Shown: positions 54,820 through 64,000 of the stretch, one piece after another
How the letters are laid out: the number at the start of each line of letters is the position of its first letter
Position numbering within the stretch: the stretch's first letter is position 1
Made by a program: the position numbers and the translations under genes
Notes under the pieces: generated by a model
Database searches by the model: none
Seen by the model: only the letters and a program-made list of their open reading frames with translations
Told to the model about the DNA's origin: nothing
NCBI GenBank assembly: GCA_963838035.1
Contig: CAWIPM010000002.1
Span: 124,001 to 188,000 of the forward strand
Origin: CAVVNN01 sp963838035
Lineage (GTDB): Bacteria > Actinomycetota > Thermoleophilia > Solirubrobacterales > 70-9
Direction: 5' to 3'
Length of the DNA: 64,000 bases

Positions 54820-56288
54820 TTAAAGCGCCTCTAAAGGTCTGCTAACGACCGCCTCAGGATCGGCTAGGGGAAGGCGGACGCGGAAGAGCGCGCCTCCGCT
54901 CTTCGAGGAGACCGCCTCCACGCTGCCGCCGTGGGAGCTGGCGACGGCGCGGACGATGGCGAGGCCGAGGCCGGTGCCGGGCCCCGCCGCCACGTCGGCC
55001 GGGCCGGCCCCCCGCACAAACCGGTCGAAGACCAGGTTGCGAAGCTCGGCCGGTATTCCCGGCCCGTCATCGGCGACCTCGAGCACGGCGTCGGCGCCCT
55101 CTGCGCGAAGGCGCAGATCGATGTGGGAGTCGATCGGTGTGTGGTGCGACGCGTTGTCGAGCAGGTTGAGGACCATCCGGTGAAGCTCGTCGGGATTGCC
55201 TTCGATGGCAAGCGGCCGGCCGTTGTCCACGTGCAGCGTCCGTCCGCCCATGACCGGTGCGACCTCGGCCGCCGCGTTGCCGGCGATCTCGGCCAGGTCG
55301 CAGGGGCGCCGCTCACCGAGGCGCCCGGCGTCGGCGCGGGCGAGCAGAAGCAGGTCCCCGACCAGCCTGCTCATCCGCCGCGAGGAGCGAAGGGCCGAGT
55401 CGATCATTTCCCGATCCTCTGCCTGTCCGGGCTCTCGCAGTGACGCCTGCAGCAGCTCGAGGTTGGCGAGGACGCTGGTCAGCGGCGTGCGCAGCTCGTG
55501 CGAGGCGTCGGCGACGAACTCCCGCTGCTTCTGCATCGCGCCCTCGCGCTCGGCGCGAGCGGCGTCGAGCGATCGCAGCATCTGCTCGAGCGTCTCGGTC
55601 AGCTCGCCGACCTCGTCGTCAGCGATCGGGTCGGGCATCCTCCGCGAGGGGTCCCGGGTCGTGGCGATCTGCCGCGCGGTCGCGGTCAACGAGGCGATCG
55701 GCCGCATCGCGCGCCCGGCAATCGCCAGGCCCGCGAAGCAGGCGAGCAGGGTGCCGCCGAGGACTCCGGCGGCGACGAGCAGCCAGATCCGGTCGATGGT
55801 CGAGTCGATGTGCGCCTCGCTGCGCCCGTACTGGACGTATCCGGCGAGCCGGCCGGTGGCGCCGCTGTAGATCAGCTGCGGTCGCCACCGCGAACCTCGC
55901 CGAGATCGCGGACTCCCCGGGACACCGGCGGCCCCAGGTCGAGCGCGCTTGTGGCTTGCGTCGAGCAGCTGCGCCGGAGGGCTGAAGACCCGCACCGAGG
56001 CGCCGTTGGGCAGCGGCGAAGTCGTTGATGAAGGCCCGGTCAGCAGGGGGCCCTGGGAGGTCTCGGTCACCTGCTCTTGGCCGGCCAGGGTCCGACGGCC
56101 TCGTTCAGCTCGCGATTGAAATCGCCGCGGATCCGTTCGGCGGCGAGGTTGCCGATCACCGCGCCGAAGATCAGCAGGATGACGAGGGTCAGACCGGCAG
56201 AGGTTGCGGCGATGCGCCAGCGCACCGGCCAGGTGCCGGGACGGATGCCGCGGCGGCGCACCTGGGCGCGGTTGGCCTCTGCCGCCAC
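54820..56288 (-). CDS. Sensor histidine kinase, frame break(s) near the start
   Basis: This membrane sensor begins (GTG 56288) AAEANRAQVRRRG. The first transmembrane helix is ATSAGLTLVILLIFGAVIG, an extracytoplasmic region follows, and the second helix is LLVAAGVLGGTLLACFAGLAIAG. Then come a HAMP linker, the H-box ADASHELRTPLTSVLANLELL and the ATP-binding motifs LNLLDNASHHTP, EVADDGPGIPAELRN and GTGLGLAIVRAVASSHGG. One base is missing near 56092; adding it gives NEAVRTLAGQEQVTET. Two compensating breaks near 55880-55950 are possible. It follows the response regulator after 2 bases and ends at the bidirectional terminator. The signal sensed is unknown. Confidence 0.88.
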
Positions 56289-56290
56289 GC

Positions 56291-56983
56291 CTACTCCTTC
56301 AACACGTAGCCGGCGCCGCGCTTGGTGTGGAGCAGGCGTGGCTCGCCGCCGGCCTCGAGCTTGCGCCTCAGGTTCGAGATGAAGACGTCGATCGTGTTGG
56401 TCGCTGCCATCGGGTCGTAACCCCAAACCTCGTCGAGCAGGCGCTCGCGGGAAACGACGAGGCGCTCGTTCCGCATCAGGTATTCGAGCAGCTCGAACTC
56501 ACGGTTCGTCAACTCGATCTCGCGCGAATCGCGGCGCACCTCGCGGGTGTCGGGGTTGAGCACCAGGTCGCCGACGCTCAGCGAAGCGGCGCCGCGCGGC
56601 GGCCGGCGCCGCAGCAGCGCCCTGATCCGGGCAAGCAGCTCCTGGCGCTCGAACGGCTTGATCAGGTAGTCGTCGGCGCCGCTGTCGAGCCCCGCCACGC
56701 GGTCTTCGAGCTCGGCGCGGGCGGTCAGCATCAGGATCGGCACGTCGCCGTCGTCGCGCAGCCGCCTGCAGACCTCGACTCCGTCGAGGCGGGGGAGGCC
56801 AAGGTCGAGGACGATCAGGTCGGGGATGAATGCGGCAGCGACGTCGAGCGCCTCGATCCCGTCGCCGGAGGTGCGAACCTCGTAGCCCTCGTTGCGGAGT
56901 GAGCGGCGCAGGACGTCGGCTATGTCGCTGTCGTCCTCGACCACCAGGACGCGCCCCCCGGCGGGGTCGGTTTCCGTGGACAT
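56291..56983 (-). CDS. OmpR/PhoB-family response regulator
   Basis: This 230-residue protein has a receiver domain with the phospho-acceptor Asp in DLIVLDLGLPRLDG, the acidic pocket in VLVVEDDSDIADV, Thr in LMLTARAE and Lys in DDYLIKPFERQELLARI. A winged-helix effector domain follows (EIELTNREFELLEYLMRNER, ISNLRRKLEAGG, HTKRGAGYVLKE). It is transcribed with the kinase, starting 108 bases from ftsK in the opposite direction. The pair is inserted between rnj and ftsK relative to the mycobacterial order. Its targets are not evident. Confidence 0.96.
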   Translation of the reverse strand: MSTETDPAGGRVLVVEDDSDIADVLRRSLRNEGYEVRTSGDGIEALDVAAAFIPDLIVLDLGLPRLDGVEVCRRLRDDGDVPILMLTARAELEDRVAGLDSGADDYLIKPFERQELLARIRALLRRRPPRGAASLSVGDLVLNPDTREVRRDSREIELTNREFELLEYLMRNERLVVSRERLLDEVWGYDPMAATNTIDVFISNLRRKLEAGGEPRLLHTKRGAGYVLKE

Positions 56984-57091
56984 GTGTCGATGTTAACCAG
57001 GCGATGACGTGGTCGAGCAGGGTTTTAGCGCGAATTTAGGCCCGTGGCACGCTGCGCAGGGGCGAGAGGCTCTACGTCGAACCGGGTAGGC

Positions 57092-59944
57092 ATGTTCGTG
57101 CGCAAGAAGCGCGGCAAGCCCGCGCGCCGCTCAAAAGCCAAGAGGAAACAGCCGCGAGTGCCGCGGCCGCATCTGCCGACCGGGCTGGAGCAGCGCTACC
57201 TCGACCTGCTCGGGGTCTTCCTCGTAGCCGCCGGGGTCTATCTGGTCTTCGTGCTCTTCTTCGGCTGGGACGGGGGAAAGGTCGGATACGGGGTTGAAAC
57301 CGGCCTGGACTACCTGTTCGGGAACGTGGGGGCCCGGATCACGACCGTGCTGATGCTGGTCGTGGGGGGGATGCTGCTCACCGGGACCTCGGTTTCAACG
57401 CTGCTGCGGGGAGTCGGGCGCGGCCTCCGCCGGGTGTTCCTCGGGGGGCAGGACGTGGCCAAGACCGTGGCCCGAAGCAGGACCGAGCGGCGCGAGGCGA
57501 ATACCTCCGCCTTCGAGACCCAGGCCGGCCCGACCGATGTGATGAGCACCTACCCCGAGGACGACGACTTCGAGCCCACGATCGCCCTGGGAGAAGACGA
57601 AGACGATCTCTTCGAGGACCCCGGCAGTCCCGGACCCGAAGCGGAGGATGCGCCGGGCGCCGACGAGGGCCCCGGCGATGACGCCGAGCCGCCTCCTCTC
57701 ACCCCGATGGGGCAGGCGCGGGGGGTCACGATGTCGGATGAGATCGCCTACCGGCCTCCGCCCGCCAAGGTCCTGCAGAAGGGGAAGGCCGACAAGGGGC
57801 CCGACCCCCGCGACCACGAAGCGGTCGGACGCAAGCTGGTCGAGGCGCTCGGGCACTTCGGGGTGGAGGCGAAGATCATCGGGGTCGTCAGCGGGCCGCA
57901 CGTCTCGCGCTACGAACTGCGGTTGGCACCCGGGATCAAGGTCAAGAAAGTGACCGAGCTGGCCAACGACCTCGCCTACGCGCTCGCCTCCACCGACATC
58001 CGCATCCTCGCCCCGATCCCCGGCAAACAGGCGGTCGGGGTGGAGGTTCCCAACTCGCATCGGCGGATGGTTCGGCTCGGTGACATCTACGCCGGTCGCC
58101 CGCAGAAGACCTCGCCGCTCGTCGCCTGGCTGGGCAAGGGCATCGACGGAAACGCCGTCTGGACCGACCTGGCGAAGATGCCGCACGTCCTCGTCGCCGG
58201 TACCACCGGCTCCGGCAAGTCCGGTTGCGTCAACGCGATCCTCTCCTCGATCCTGATGCAGGCATCCCCCAACGAGGTCCGCCTCGTCCTCGTCGACCCC
58301 AAGCAGGTCGAGCTGAACCACTACGAGCACATTCCCCACCTGCTGACGCCGGTGGTGACCTCTCCCCGCCTGGCGGCCAACGTGCTCGCCAACCTGATCG
58401 GCGAGATGGAGAGCCGCTACGGGATCATGGGCGAGGCCCGCTGCCGCAACCTGGCGGAGCTGAACCGGGCTCGCGCGAAGGCCGGCGAGGCGCCCCTCCC
58501 GCACATCCTCTGCGTGATCGACGAGCTTGCGGACCTGATGATGGTTGCGCCGGCGGAAGTGGAGGACTCGATCATCCGGCTCGCGCAGAAGTCGCGCGCG
58601 ACCGGCATCCACCTTGTGCTCGCAACCCAGCGTCCCTCAACCGACATCATCACCGGCACGATCAAGGTCAACATCCCCGCTCGGATCGCCTTCGCCGTAT
58701 CGTCGCAGACCGACTCGCGGGTGATCCTCGACCAGGGCGGAGCCGAGGCCCTGCTCGGCCAGGGCGACATGCTCTTCCGCGGCGCCGGCACCTCGAAGCT
58801 GCAGCGCGTGCAGGGTGCGTTCATCACCGAGGAGGAGATCGCGCGGATCGCCGACTTCTGGGCCGGCCAGGGCGAGCCCGAGTTCGAGGCGGAGCTGCTG
58901 GAGACGCGAGAGGACGTGCCCGGGGGGGACGCCGAGGGCGATTTCGACCCCGACAGCGACGACCTCCTCGACGAGGCGATCCGCCTCGTCGTGCAGACCG
59001 AGACAGCCTCGGTCTCGATGATCCAGCGGCGACTGCGGGTCGGCTACACCCGCGCCGGACGCCTGATCGACATGCTCGAGCGGCGCGGCGTGATCTCCGG
59101 TTACGAGGGCTCCAAACCGCGCCAGGTCCTGGTCACCCAGGCCGACCTTGCCCAGGTTGCTCTCCCCGGCGGCTCTCCGACAGGCCACAATAGGGGCGTG
59201 CAGACCGGGATCGGGGTCACTCTTCGCGAGGCACGAAACCGCCGCAGAGTCGAGCTTTCGGAGGTCGAAGCGGCGATCAAGATCCGCGCTCGCTATCTGC
59301 GGGCGATGGAGGACGAGGAATGGGACGTTCTCCCGGGAGACGCCTACGCCCGTAGCTTCCTCCGCACCTATGCCTCCTTTCTCGGGCTCGATGGTGACCG
59401 GTTGGTCGACGAGTATGGGCGCGACCCCGCCGCCGAGCGGGGGCCAGGTGGAGAGCCCGCCGCCTCGCGCCCCTCCAGGCGTGCGTTGCGATTGCCGCCG
59501 CGAGCCGTGGCCGTGATCGTCTCGGTCGGGTTGATAGCCGTCCTGGTTGTCATCGGATTGTCCGGTGGCGACGGGAGCGGGCCGGCGCCAGGCCCGCCGC
59601 CGCCGAGCTCTCGATCTTCCGCCGCTCGCTCGCCCTCCCATGCTGTGCAAAGGAAGAGCGCAGGGGTGGTCTTGAGTTTGGCGGCGACCGCGGAAGTCTG
59701 GGTCTGCCTGCTCGACGCGAGGGGCCGGCCGCTGATCGAAGGGCAGATCCTCGAAGCGGGCGCCGAGGAGGGGCCCTTCCGCTCCGCTGGCTTCACGGCC
59801 TCCTTTGGCAACGGCGAAGTCACGATGACGATCGACGGCAGGGAGGCGAGCGTTCCCCCCTCGGCGAGCCCGATCGGGTTCTCGATCGGCTCGGCCGGCG
59901 GGCTGACGGAACTCTCCGAAGCCGAACGGCCAACCTGTACATGA
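57092..59944 (+). CDS. ftsK: FtsK/SpoIIIE DNA translocase, continuous with a RodZ-like helix-turn-helix protein
   Basis: The first 700 residues are FtsK: a basic start, two transmembrane helices (YLDLLGVFLVAAGVYLVFVL and ITTVLMLVVGGMLLTG), an acidic linker, and a motor with Walker A VAGTTGSGKSGCVN near residue 370, LVDPKQVELNHYEHIPHLLT and ATQRPSTDIITGTIK. The DNA-sequence-reading gamma domain is SVSMIQRRLRVGYTRAGRLID. The same frame then continues into a RodZ-like unit: HTH GVTLREARNRRRVELSEVEA and RARYLRAMEDEEWDVLPGDAYARSFLRTYA, a transmembrane helix near residue 810 and a DUF4115-like beta domain. A TAG out of frame at 59191 and a GTG at 59198 suggest two genes joined by one base change. 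An in-frame GTG at 57044 is an alternative start. Confidence 0.9.
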   Translation: MFVRKKRGKPARRSKAKRKQPRVPRPHLPTGLEQRYLDLLGVFLVAAGVYLVFVLFFGWDGGKVGYGVETGLDYLFGNVGARITTVLMLVVGGMLLTGTSVSTLLRGVGRGLRRVFLGGQDVAKTVARSRTERREANTSAFETQAGPTDVMSTYPEDDDFEPTIALGEDEDDLFEDPGSPGPEAEDAPGADEGPGDDAEPPPLTPMGQARGVTMSDEIAYRPPPAKVLQKGKADKGPDPRDHEAVGRKLVEALGHFGVEAKIIGVVSGPHVSRYELRLAPGIKVKKVTELANDLAYALASTDIRILAPIPGKQAVGVEVPNSHRRMVRLGDIYAGRPQKTSPLVAWLGKGIDGNAVWTDLAKMPHVLVAGTTGSGKSGCVNAILSSILMQASPNEVRLVLVDPKQVELNHYEHIPHLLTPVVTSPRLAANVLANLIGEMESRYGIMGEARCRNLAELNRARAKAGEAPLPHILCVIDELADLMMVAPAEVEDSIIRLAQKSRATGIHLVLATQRPSTDIITGTIKVNIPARIAFAVSSQTDSRVILDQGGAEALLGQGDMLFRGAGTSKLQRVQGAFITEEEIARIADFWAGQGEPEFEAELLETREDVPGGDAEGDFDPDSDDLLDEAIRLVVQTETASVSMIQRRLRVGYTRAGRLIDMLERRGVISGYEGSKPRQVLVTQADLAQVALPGGSPTGHNRGVQTGIGVTLREARNRRRVELSEVEAAIKIRARYLRAMEDEEWDVLPGDAYARSFLRTYASFLGLDGDRLVDEYGRDPAAERGPGGEPAASRPSRRALRLPPRAVAVIVSVGLIAVLVVIGLSGGDGSGPAPGPPPPSSRSSAARSPSHAVQRKSAGVVLSLAATAEVWVCLLDARGRPLIEGQILEAGAEEGPFRSAGFTASFGNGEVTMTIDGREASVPPSASPIGFSIGSAGGLTELSEAERPTCT

Positions 59945-61221
59945 GCGAGGTCAGGGCCGGAATAGTCGTCACCGGGACAGAGGTCCTGACCGGGCGGATC
60001 GCCGACCGCAACGGCCCCTGGGTCTCGGAGCGCCTCGCCGAGCTGGGCGTTGACGTCGCCCACATCCTCGTCGTCGGTGACCGGCCGGCCGACCTCGAAG
60101 CTGCGCTGCGCTTCATGGCGGCCGAGGGGATGGACCTGATCGTCACCTCAGGTGGGCTCGGTCCGACCGCGGACGACCTCACCGCCGAGATCGTGGGGCG
60201 CTTCGCCGGGCGGGAGATGGTGCTGGACGAGCAGATGGAGGCGAGGATCGCCGAGATCCTGCGTGGCTTCGCCCGTCGCTTCGACTTCGACGAGGAGGCG
60301 GTGATCGCCGCCAACCGAAAGCAGGCGATGGTCCCAGAGGGCGCGATCGCGCTCGACCCGGTCGGCACCGCGCCGGGCCTGGTGTTGGCGACGGGGGGGC
60401 GGGCGATCGTCGTGCTGCCGGGGCCGCCACGCGAGCTGCGGCCGATGTGGCCCCGGGCGGTGGAGGCTCCTCCCGTGCGCGAGCTGCTGGGGCGGGCCAC
60501 GCCGCTGCGCGGCTACACGCTGCGGATGTTCGGGATCCCCGAGTCGGAGATCGCCAAGAGCCTGCGCGAGATCGAGGCCGAAGGGGTGGACCTCGCAGCG
60601 ATCGAGATCACCACCTGCCTGCGGCGCGGCGAGATCGAGATCGACGTGCGCTATCGCGACGCTGCCGACCGGGTCGCCGAGTCCGTCAAGGAGGCGCTGG
60701 GCGCCCGCCACCCGAGGCACCTCTTCAGCGTCGACGGCGAGACGATCGACTCACAGGTGGCCTCGCTGCTCGCCGGGCGGCGCCTCGGCCTGGCGGAGTC
60801 CTGCAGCGGCGGCCTGCTTGCGGCGCGGATCACCGACCTGCCCGGCGCCTCCGCCTACATGGCCGGCGGCGTCGTCTCCTACTCCGACGAGGCCAAGGCC
60901 GAGCTGCTGGGCGTCGACCCGGGCCTGATCGAAGAGCAGGGCGCCGTATCACCCGAGGTCGCGGAGGCGATGGCGGCCGGGGCGCTGCGGCGCTTCGGCG
61001 CCGACACCGCCGTCGCGATCACCGGCATCGCGGGCCCGGAGGGAGGGACCGAGCGCAAGCCGGTGGGCTATGTCTGCTTTCACGCCATGCTCGCGGACGG
61101 GACCTCGCTCGCCCGCGACCCGATCGTTCCCGGCGGCCGCGCCGACATCCGCGAGCGCTCCGCGCTGGTCGGGATGCACATGCTGAGAGTCCTGCTCAGT
61201 GGGGCCGAGGCCCCGCTTTAG
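59941..61221 (+). CDS. cinA: CinA-family protein (competence/damage-inducible, nicotinamide-nucleotide amidase)
   Basis: This 426-residue protein has two domains. The N-terminal MoaB/COG1058 domain reads AGIVVTGTEVLTGRIADRNG, LIVTSGGLGPTADDLTAEI and VLPGPPRELRPMW. The C-terminal NMN-deamidase domain reads GLAESCSGGLLAARITDLPG, GGVVSYSDEAKAELLGV, GAVSPEVAEAMA and AITGIAGPEGGTERKPVGYV, with the catalytic Ser in the SCSGG turn. CinA salvages nicotinamide mononucleotide and may hydrolyse ADP-ribose. It overlaps the upstream gene by 4 bases and precedes recA, as in many bacteria. Confidence 0.97.
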   Translation: MSEVRAGIVVTGTEVLTGRIADRNGPWVSERLAELGVDVAHILVVGDRPADLEAALRFMAAEGMDLIVTSGGLGPTADDLTAEIVGRFAGREMVLDEQMEARIAEILRGFARRFDFDEEAVIAANRKQAMVPEGAIALDPVGTAPGLVLATGGRAIVVLPGPPRELRPMWPRAVEAPPVRELLGRATPLRGYTLRMFGIPESEIAKSLREIEAEGVDLAAIEITTCLRRGEIEIDVRYRDAADRVAESVKEALGARHPRHLFSVDGETIDSQVASLLAGRRLGLAESCSGGLLAARITDLPGASAYMAGGVVSYSDEAKAELLGVDPGLIEEQGAVSPEVAEAMAAGALRRFGADTAVAITGIAGPEGGTERKPVGYVCFHAMLADGTSLARDPIVPGGRADIRERSALVGMHMLRVLLSGAEAPL

Positions 61222-61256
61222 CGCGAAGGAATTCACGGATTCGTCATTCCCTCGTC

Positions 61257-61285
61257 TTGTTGCACGCTCCTTCCCAGCCTAGGTT
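61257..61285 (+). promoter_or_regulatory. Candidate recA promoter
   Basis: TTGTTG (61257-61262) and TAGGTT (61280-61285) are spaced 17 bases apart, about 35 bases before the recA ATG. The -10 box resembles the TAGGCT proposed ahead of the SAM riboswitch. I see no GAAC-N4-GTTC LexA box nearby. Confidence 0.4.
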
Positions 61286-61319
61286 GACCGTCCGATCGCC
61301 CCACTACTTTTCGGAGACC

Positions 61320-62404
61320 ATGGCTACAGACAAGACAGCAAACCTGAAGGACGCCTCCGCCAAGGAGGCCAAGGCAAAGGACGCGGCCCTCGCGGCCGCG
61401 GTGACGCAGATCGAGCGGGACTTCGGCCAGGGCGCGCTGATGCGCCTCGGGGCCGACAGCACGGTGCAGGTGGAATCGATATCGACCGGCGCCCTGGCCC
61501 TCGACCTGGCGCTCGGGATCGGCGGCGTTCCCTGCGGGCGAATCGTCGAGATCTTCGGCCCGGAGTCCTCGGGTAAGACGACGCTCGTGAACCACATCAT
61601 CGCCGAGGCGCAGGCGCGCGGCGGCATCTGCGCATTCATCGACACCGAGCACGCCCTCGACCCGGTCTACGCGAGGGCGATCGGCGTCGATACCGACGAG
61701 CTACTCGTTTCCCAGCCCGACTACGGCGAGCAGGCGCTGCAGATCGCCGATCGACTGATCGCCTCCGGCGCCATCGACGTGGTCGCGATCGACTCGGTTG
61801 CGGCGCTGACGCCGAAAGCCGAGCTGGACGGCCAGATCGGCGACCAGACGGTCGGCCTCCAGGCGCGCCTGATGTCGCAGGCGCTGCGCAAACTGGCCGG
61901 CAACCTCAACCGCACCAACACTGTCTGCGTCTTCACCAACCAGATCCGCGAAAAGATCGGCGTCCAGTTCGGCTCGCCGGAGACCCAGCCGGGCGGGCGG
62001 GCGCTGAAATTCTATGCCTCGCAACGGCTCGACATCCGCCGCATCGAGACCCTCAAGGACGGGACCGAGGCGGTCGGCAACCGGGTCCGGGTCAAGGTCG
62101 TCAAGAACAAGGTGGCGGCGCCGTTTCCGCCAGGCGGAGTTCGACATCGAGTACGGGGTCGGGATCTCGCGCGAGGGCGCGCTGCTCGACTTCGGCATCG
62201 AGCAGGACATGATCCAGAAGTCGGGGTCCTTCTTCTCCTACGGGGAGACCCGGCTCGGCCAGGGGCGCAACAATGCCAAACAGTTCCTCGTCGACAACCC
62301 CGAGCTCGCCGGCGAGATCGAGGCCAAGATCCGCACCGCGCTCGGCATCGGAGCGGAGAGCCGCCGCCCCGCTGCCCCCGGTGGCCGAGGCGCAGGCCGC
62401 TTAG
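61320..62404 (+). CDS. recA: Recombinase RecA, two frame breaks in the 3' part
   Basis: RecA forms filaments on single-stranded DNA for recombination and LexA cleavage. The Lys/Ala-rich start is followed by the core. The Walker A is IFGPESSGKTTLVNHII, with CAFIDTEHALDPVYARAIGV, VVAIDSVAALTPKAELDGQIG, the L1/L2 loops and FTNQIREKIGVQFGSPETQPGGRALKFYAS. Near 62127 an extra T breaks the frame; without it the sequence reads AAPFRQAEFDIEYGVGISREG. Near 62370 a C-run break precedes the probable end RRPLPPVAEAQAA with a TAG at 62402. Both are homopolymer-type changes and recA is highly conserved, so sequence error is likely. No recX follows. The restored length is about 360 residues. Confidence 0.93.
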
Positions 62405-62436
62405 ATCCGCCGCCAGCGGATAGGATTCCGCCGCTC

Positions 62437-62723
62437 GTGAGCAACGGTGACCTCTTCTATCGTCTGTCGGGATCGCGCTTGCCGTCTCGGCGGTGCTTGT
62501 CAGCCTGATCGGGCTGCGCTCCGAGAAATTCCCGGGGCGGGCCTTCCCGCTGGTGATTCTCTGGTTCGCGGTCCTGGTCGGCTGCGCGACGACCTTCGCC
62601 GTCCTCCACGCCAAGGACGAGGACGCGGCAAAGGCGGCTGAGTTCAACAGCAAGAACCAGGCGATCGAACAGCAGGAGAACGACACGCAGGGGAGCGGCG
62701 GCAGCCAGACCGGGTCACGTTAA
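62437..62723 (+). CDS. Small membrane protein of unknown function, frame break near the start
   Basis: A frame beginning at GTG 62437 (SNGDLFY) appears to join, after a one-base break near 62462, a frame reading VGIALAVSAVLVSLIGLRSE. Then comes KFPGRAFPLVILWFAVLVGC, a second hydrophobic stretch, and a charged Gln/Gly/Ser-rich tail with KDEDAAKAAEFNSKNQAIEQ. Two transmembrane helices with a short cytoplasmic tail are predicted, about 95 residues in all. I do not recognise a family. It occupies the place of recX between recA and miaB. Confidence 0.5.
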
Positions 62724-62738
62724 CCTCGTGACCTGAGG

Positions 62739-64000
62739 ATGCCCAGCGTACCACGTCACCACCTTCGGGTGCCAGATGAACGTGCACGACTCCGAGCGCA
62801 TGCGCGGGATGCTGGAGTCGCTTGGATACGAGGAGGCGGGCAGCCGCGAGGGCGCCGATCTGATCCTCTTCAACACCTGCTCGATCCGCGAGTCCGCCGA
62901 CAGTCGCTTCGTCGCCCATCTCGGCGAGGCGAAGCGGCTCAAGTCCGAGGACCCGGAGCGGATCGTCGGGGTCGGCGGCTGCTGGGCTCAGTCGGTCAAG
63001 GACGAGGTTTTTCAGCGCTTCCCCTTCGTCGATGTCGCCTTTGGCCCCGGTCAGATCCACAAGCTCGCCGAGTTCCTCAACTCCGACTCGCTCAGCGCCC
63101 AGGGCTACTTCGAGTTCGAGGACTTCTCCGGCCACCTGCCGGCCCGGCGAGAGCGCGAGTTCCAGGGCTGGCTGCAGATCTCCCAGGGCTGCAACTGCGC
63201 CTGCTCCTACTGCATCGTTCCCTCGACCCGAGGGCGCGAGGTGAGCAGGGCCCCCGGCGAGCTGATCGCCGAGACCGAAGGGCTCGCCGCCGACGGGGTG
63301 CGAGAGGTGACGCTGCTGGGTCAGAACGTGAACAGCTACGGGCGCGACCTGCCTCGGGAGAGCCGAATCGGCTTTGCCGAGCTGCTGGCGCGGGTCGACG
63401 CGGTGGAGGGGATCGAACGGATCCGCTACACCAGCCCCCACCCCAAGGACATGAAGGAGGACGTCGTCCGCGCCCACGCCGAGCTGCCGGCGCTCTGCGA
63501 GCACATCCACCTGCCGCTGCAGTCCGGCTCCAGCGCGGTGTTGAAGCGGATGCGCCGCACCTACGACCGCCACCGCTACATGGATCGCGTCGCGCTGATC
63601 CGCGAGCACGTGCCCGATTGCGCGATCACCACCGACATCATCGTCGGCTTCCCCGGTGAGACCGAGGCCGACTTCGAGCAGACGCTGGAGGTGGTCGAGG
63701 AGGTCGGCTACGACGGCGCCTTCACCTTCGTCTTCTCCCCGCGGCGGGAGACGGAGGCGGCGGCGATGGAGGGTCAGCTTCCCCATCCGGTCAAGCGCGA
63801 GCGGATGGAGCGCCTGGTCGAGCTGGTGCAGCGACGGGCGGCCGAGCGCGCGCAGCGCTTCGTCGGGCGCGACGTGGAGGCCCTGGTCGAGGGCCCCAGC
63901 CGCACCGACCCGACGAGGCTGCGCGGGCGGACCCGGCACAACAGGACGATCAATTTCGAGGGGACAGCGGGGCCCGGCGAGCTGGTCATGGTCGAGGTCT
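62739..64000 (+). CDS. miaB: tRNA-2-methylthio-N6-dimethylallyladenosine synthase MiaB, cut by the window edge, frame break at the start
   Basis: This radical-SAM methylthiotransferase modifies A37 of tRNAs. The N-terminal auxiliary-cluster cysteines lie in TTFGCQMNVHDSERM, LFNTCSIRESAD and GVGGCWAQSVKDE. The radical-SAM motif is GCNCACSYCIVPSTRGREV (C-x3-C-x2-C). EVTLLGQNVNSYG, HLPLQSGSSAVLKRMRRTYD and TDIIVGFPGETEADFEQTLE follow, and the TRAM domain begins at the right edge. The reading frame of all this has a stop at 62734 and no start codon before the first Cys. Removing one C near 62743 connects it to ATG 62739 (MPAYHVTTFGC). The window ends before the stop codon. Confidence 0.93.

Noticed and set aside
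61222..61319. LexA/SOS box ahead of recA
   Set aside because: I looked for GAAC-N4-GTTC and related palindromes and found none; only a plausible -35/-10 pair is present.

Overview
The window is GC-rich DNA from what looks like an actinobacterium. The evidence is an mIHF gene beside gmk, rpoZ and coaBC, a pyrR-pyrB-pyrC-carA-carB order, and a rpsO-pnp-M16-dapB-dapA-rnj-ftsK-cinA-recA-miaB order that broadly follows the mycobacterial chromosome. The pyrK-pyrD insertion in the pyr operon, the many hemolysin-type calcium-binding repeat proteins and the NusA tail suggest a deep-branching class such as Thermoleophilia (Solirubrobacterales). That placement is inference.

Bases 1-7206 are accessory. 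They hold the end of an excisionase-like HTH gene, a frameshifted MobF relaxase/helicase, a frameshifted replication-relaxation-type gene, and a TolB-like beta-propeller gene split by a 1.3 kb IS3-family element. Removing the element and one copy of its GGCC target duplication rejoins the propeller reading frame exactly. Next come about 0.9 kb without genes that contain two long inverted repeats, then a sulfatase with its formylglycine-generating enzyme, three secreted RTX-like repeat proteins, a TatA-like protein and a DedA protein.

From about 16.5 kb the window is mostly core chromosome. A leftward group encodes an MBL-fold hydrolase, a phosphohexomutase, a HIT protein and CorA. A SAM-I riboswitch with a complete terminator/antiterminator then precedes a threonine-synthase-family enzyme and a CysO-like sulfur carrier. 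This arrangement suggests methionine (homocysteine) synthesis from O-phosphohomoserine rather than threonine synthesis. Sugar-nucleotide genes, HMCES, hydrolases, tRNA-Arg(CCG) and RNase Z follow. Then come the pyrimidine operon with a PyrR-binding leader (28.5-37.6 kb), mihF-gmk-rpoZ-coaBC, the translation block rimP-nusA-infB-rbfA-nrnA-truB-ribF-rpsO, and pnp-M16-dapB-dapA-rnj. A convergent two-component system, ftsK (continuous with a RodZ-like domain), cinA, recA and miaB (running off the right edge) complete the window.

Single-base frameshifts are frequent: about 26 in the first 14 kb and about ten in the remaining 50 kb. Those in recA, dapA, rnz and miaB are hard to reconcile with a living cell, so many are probably sequence errors. 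Frameshifted genes are therefore reported as whole loci with the break points stated.
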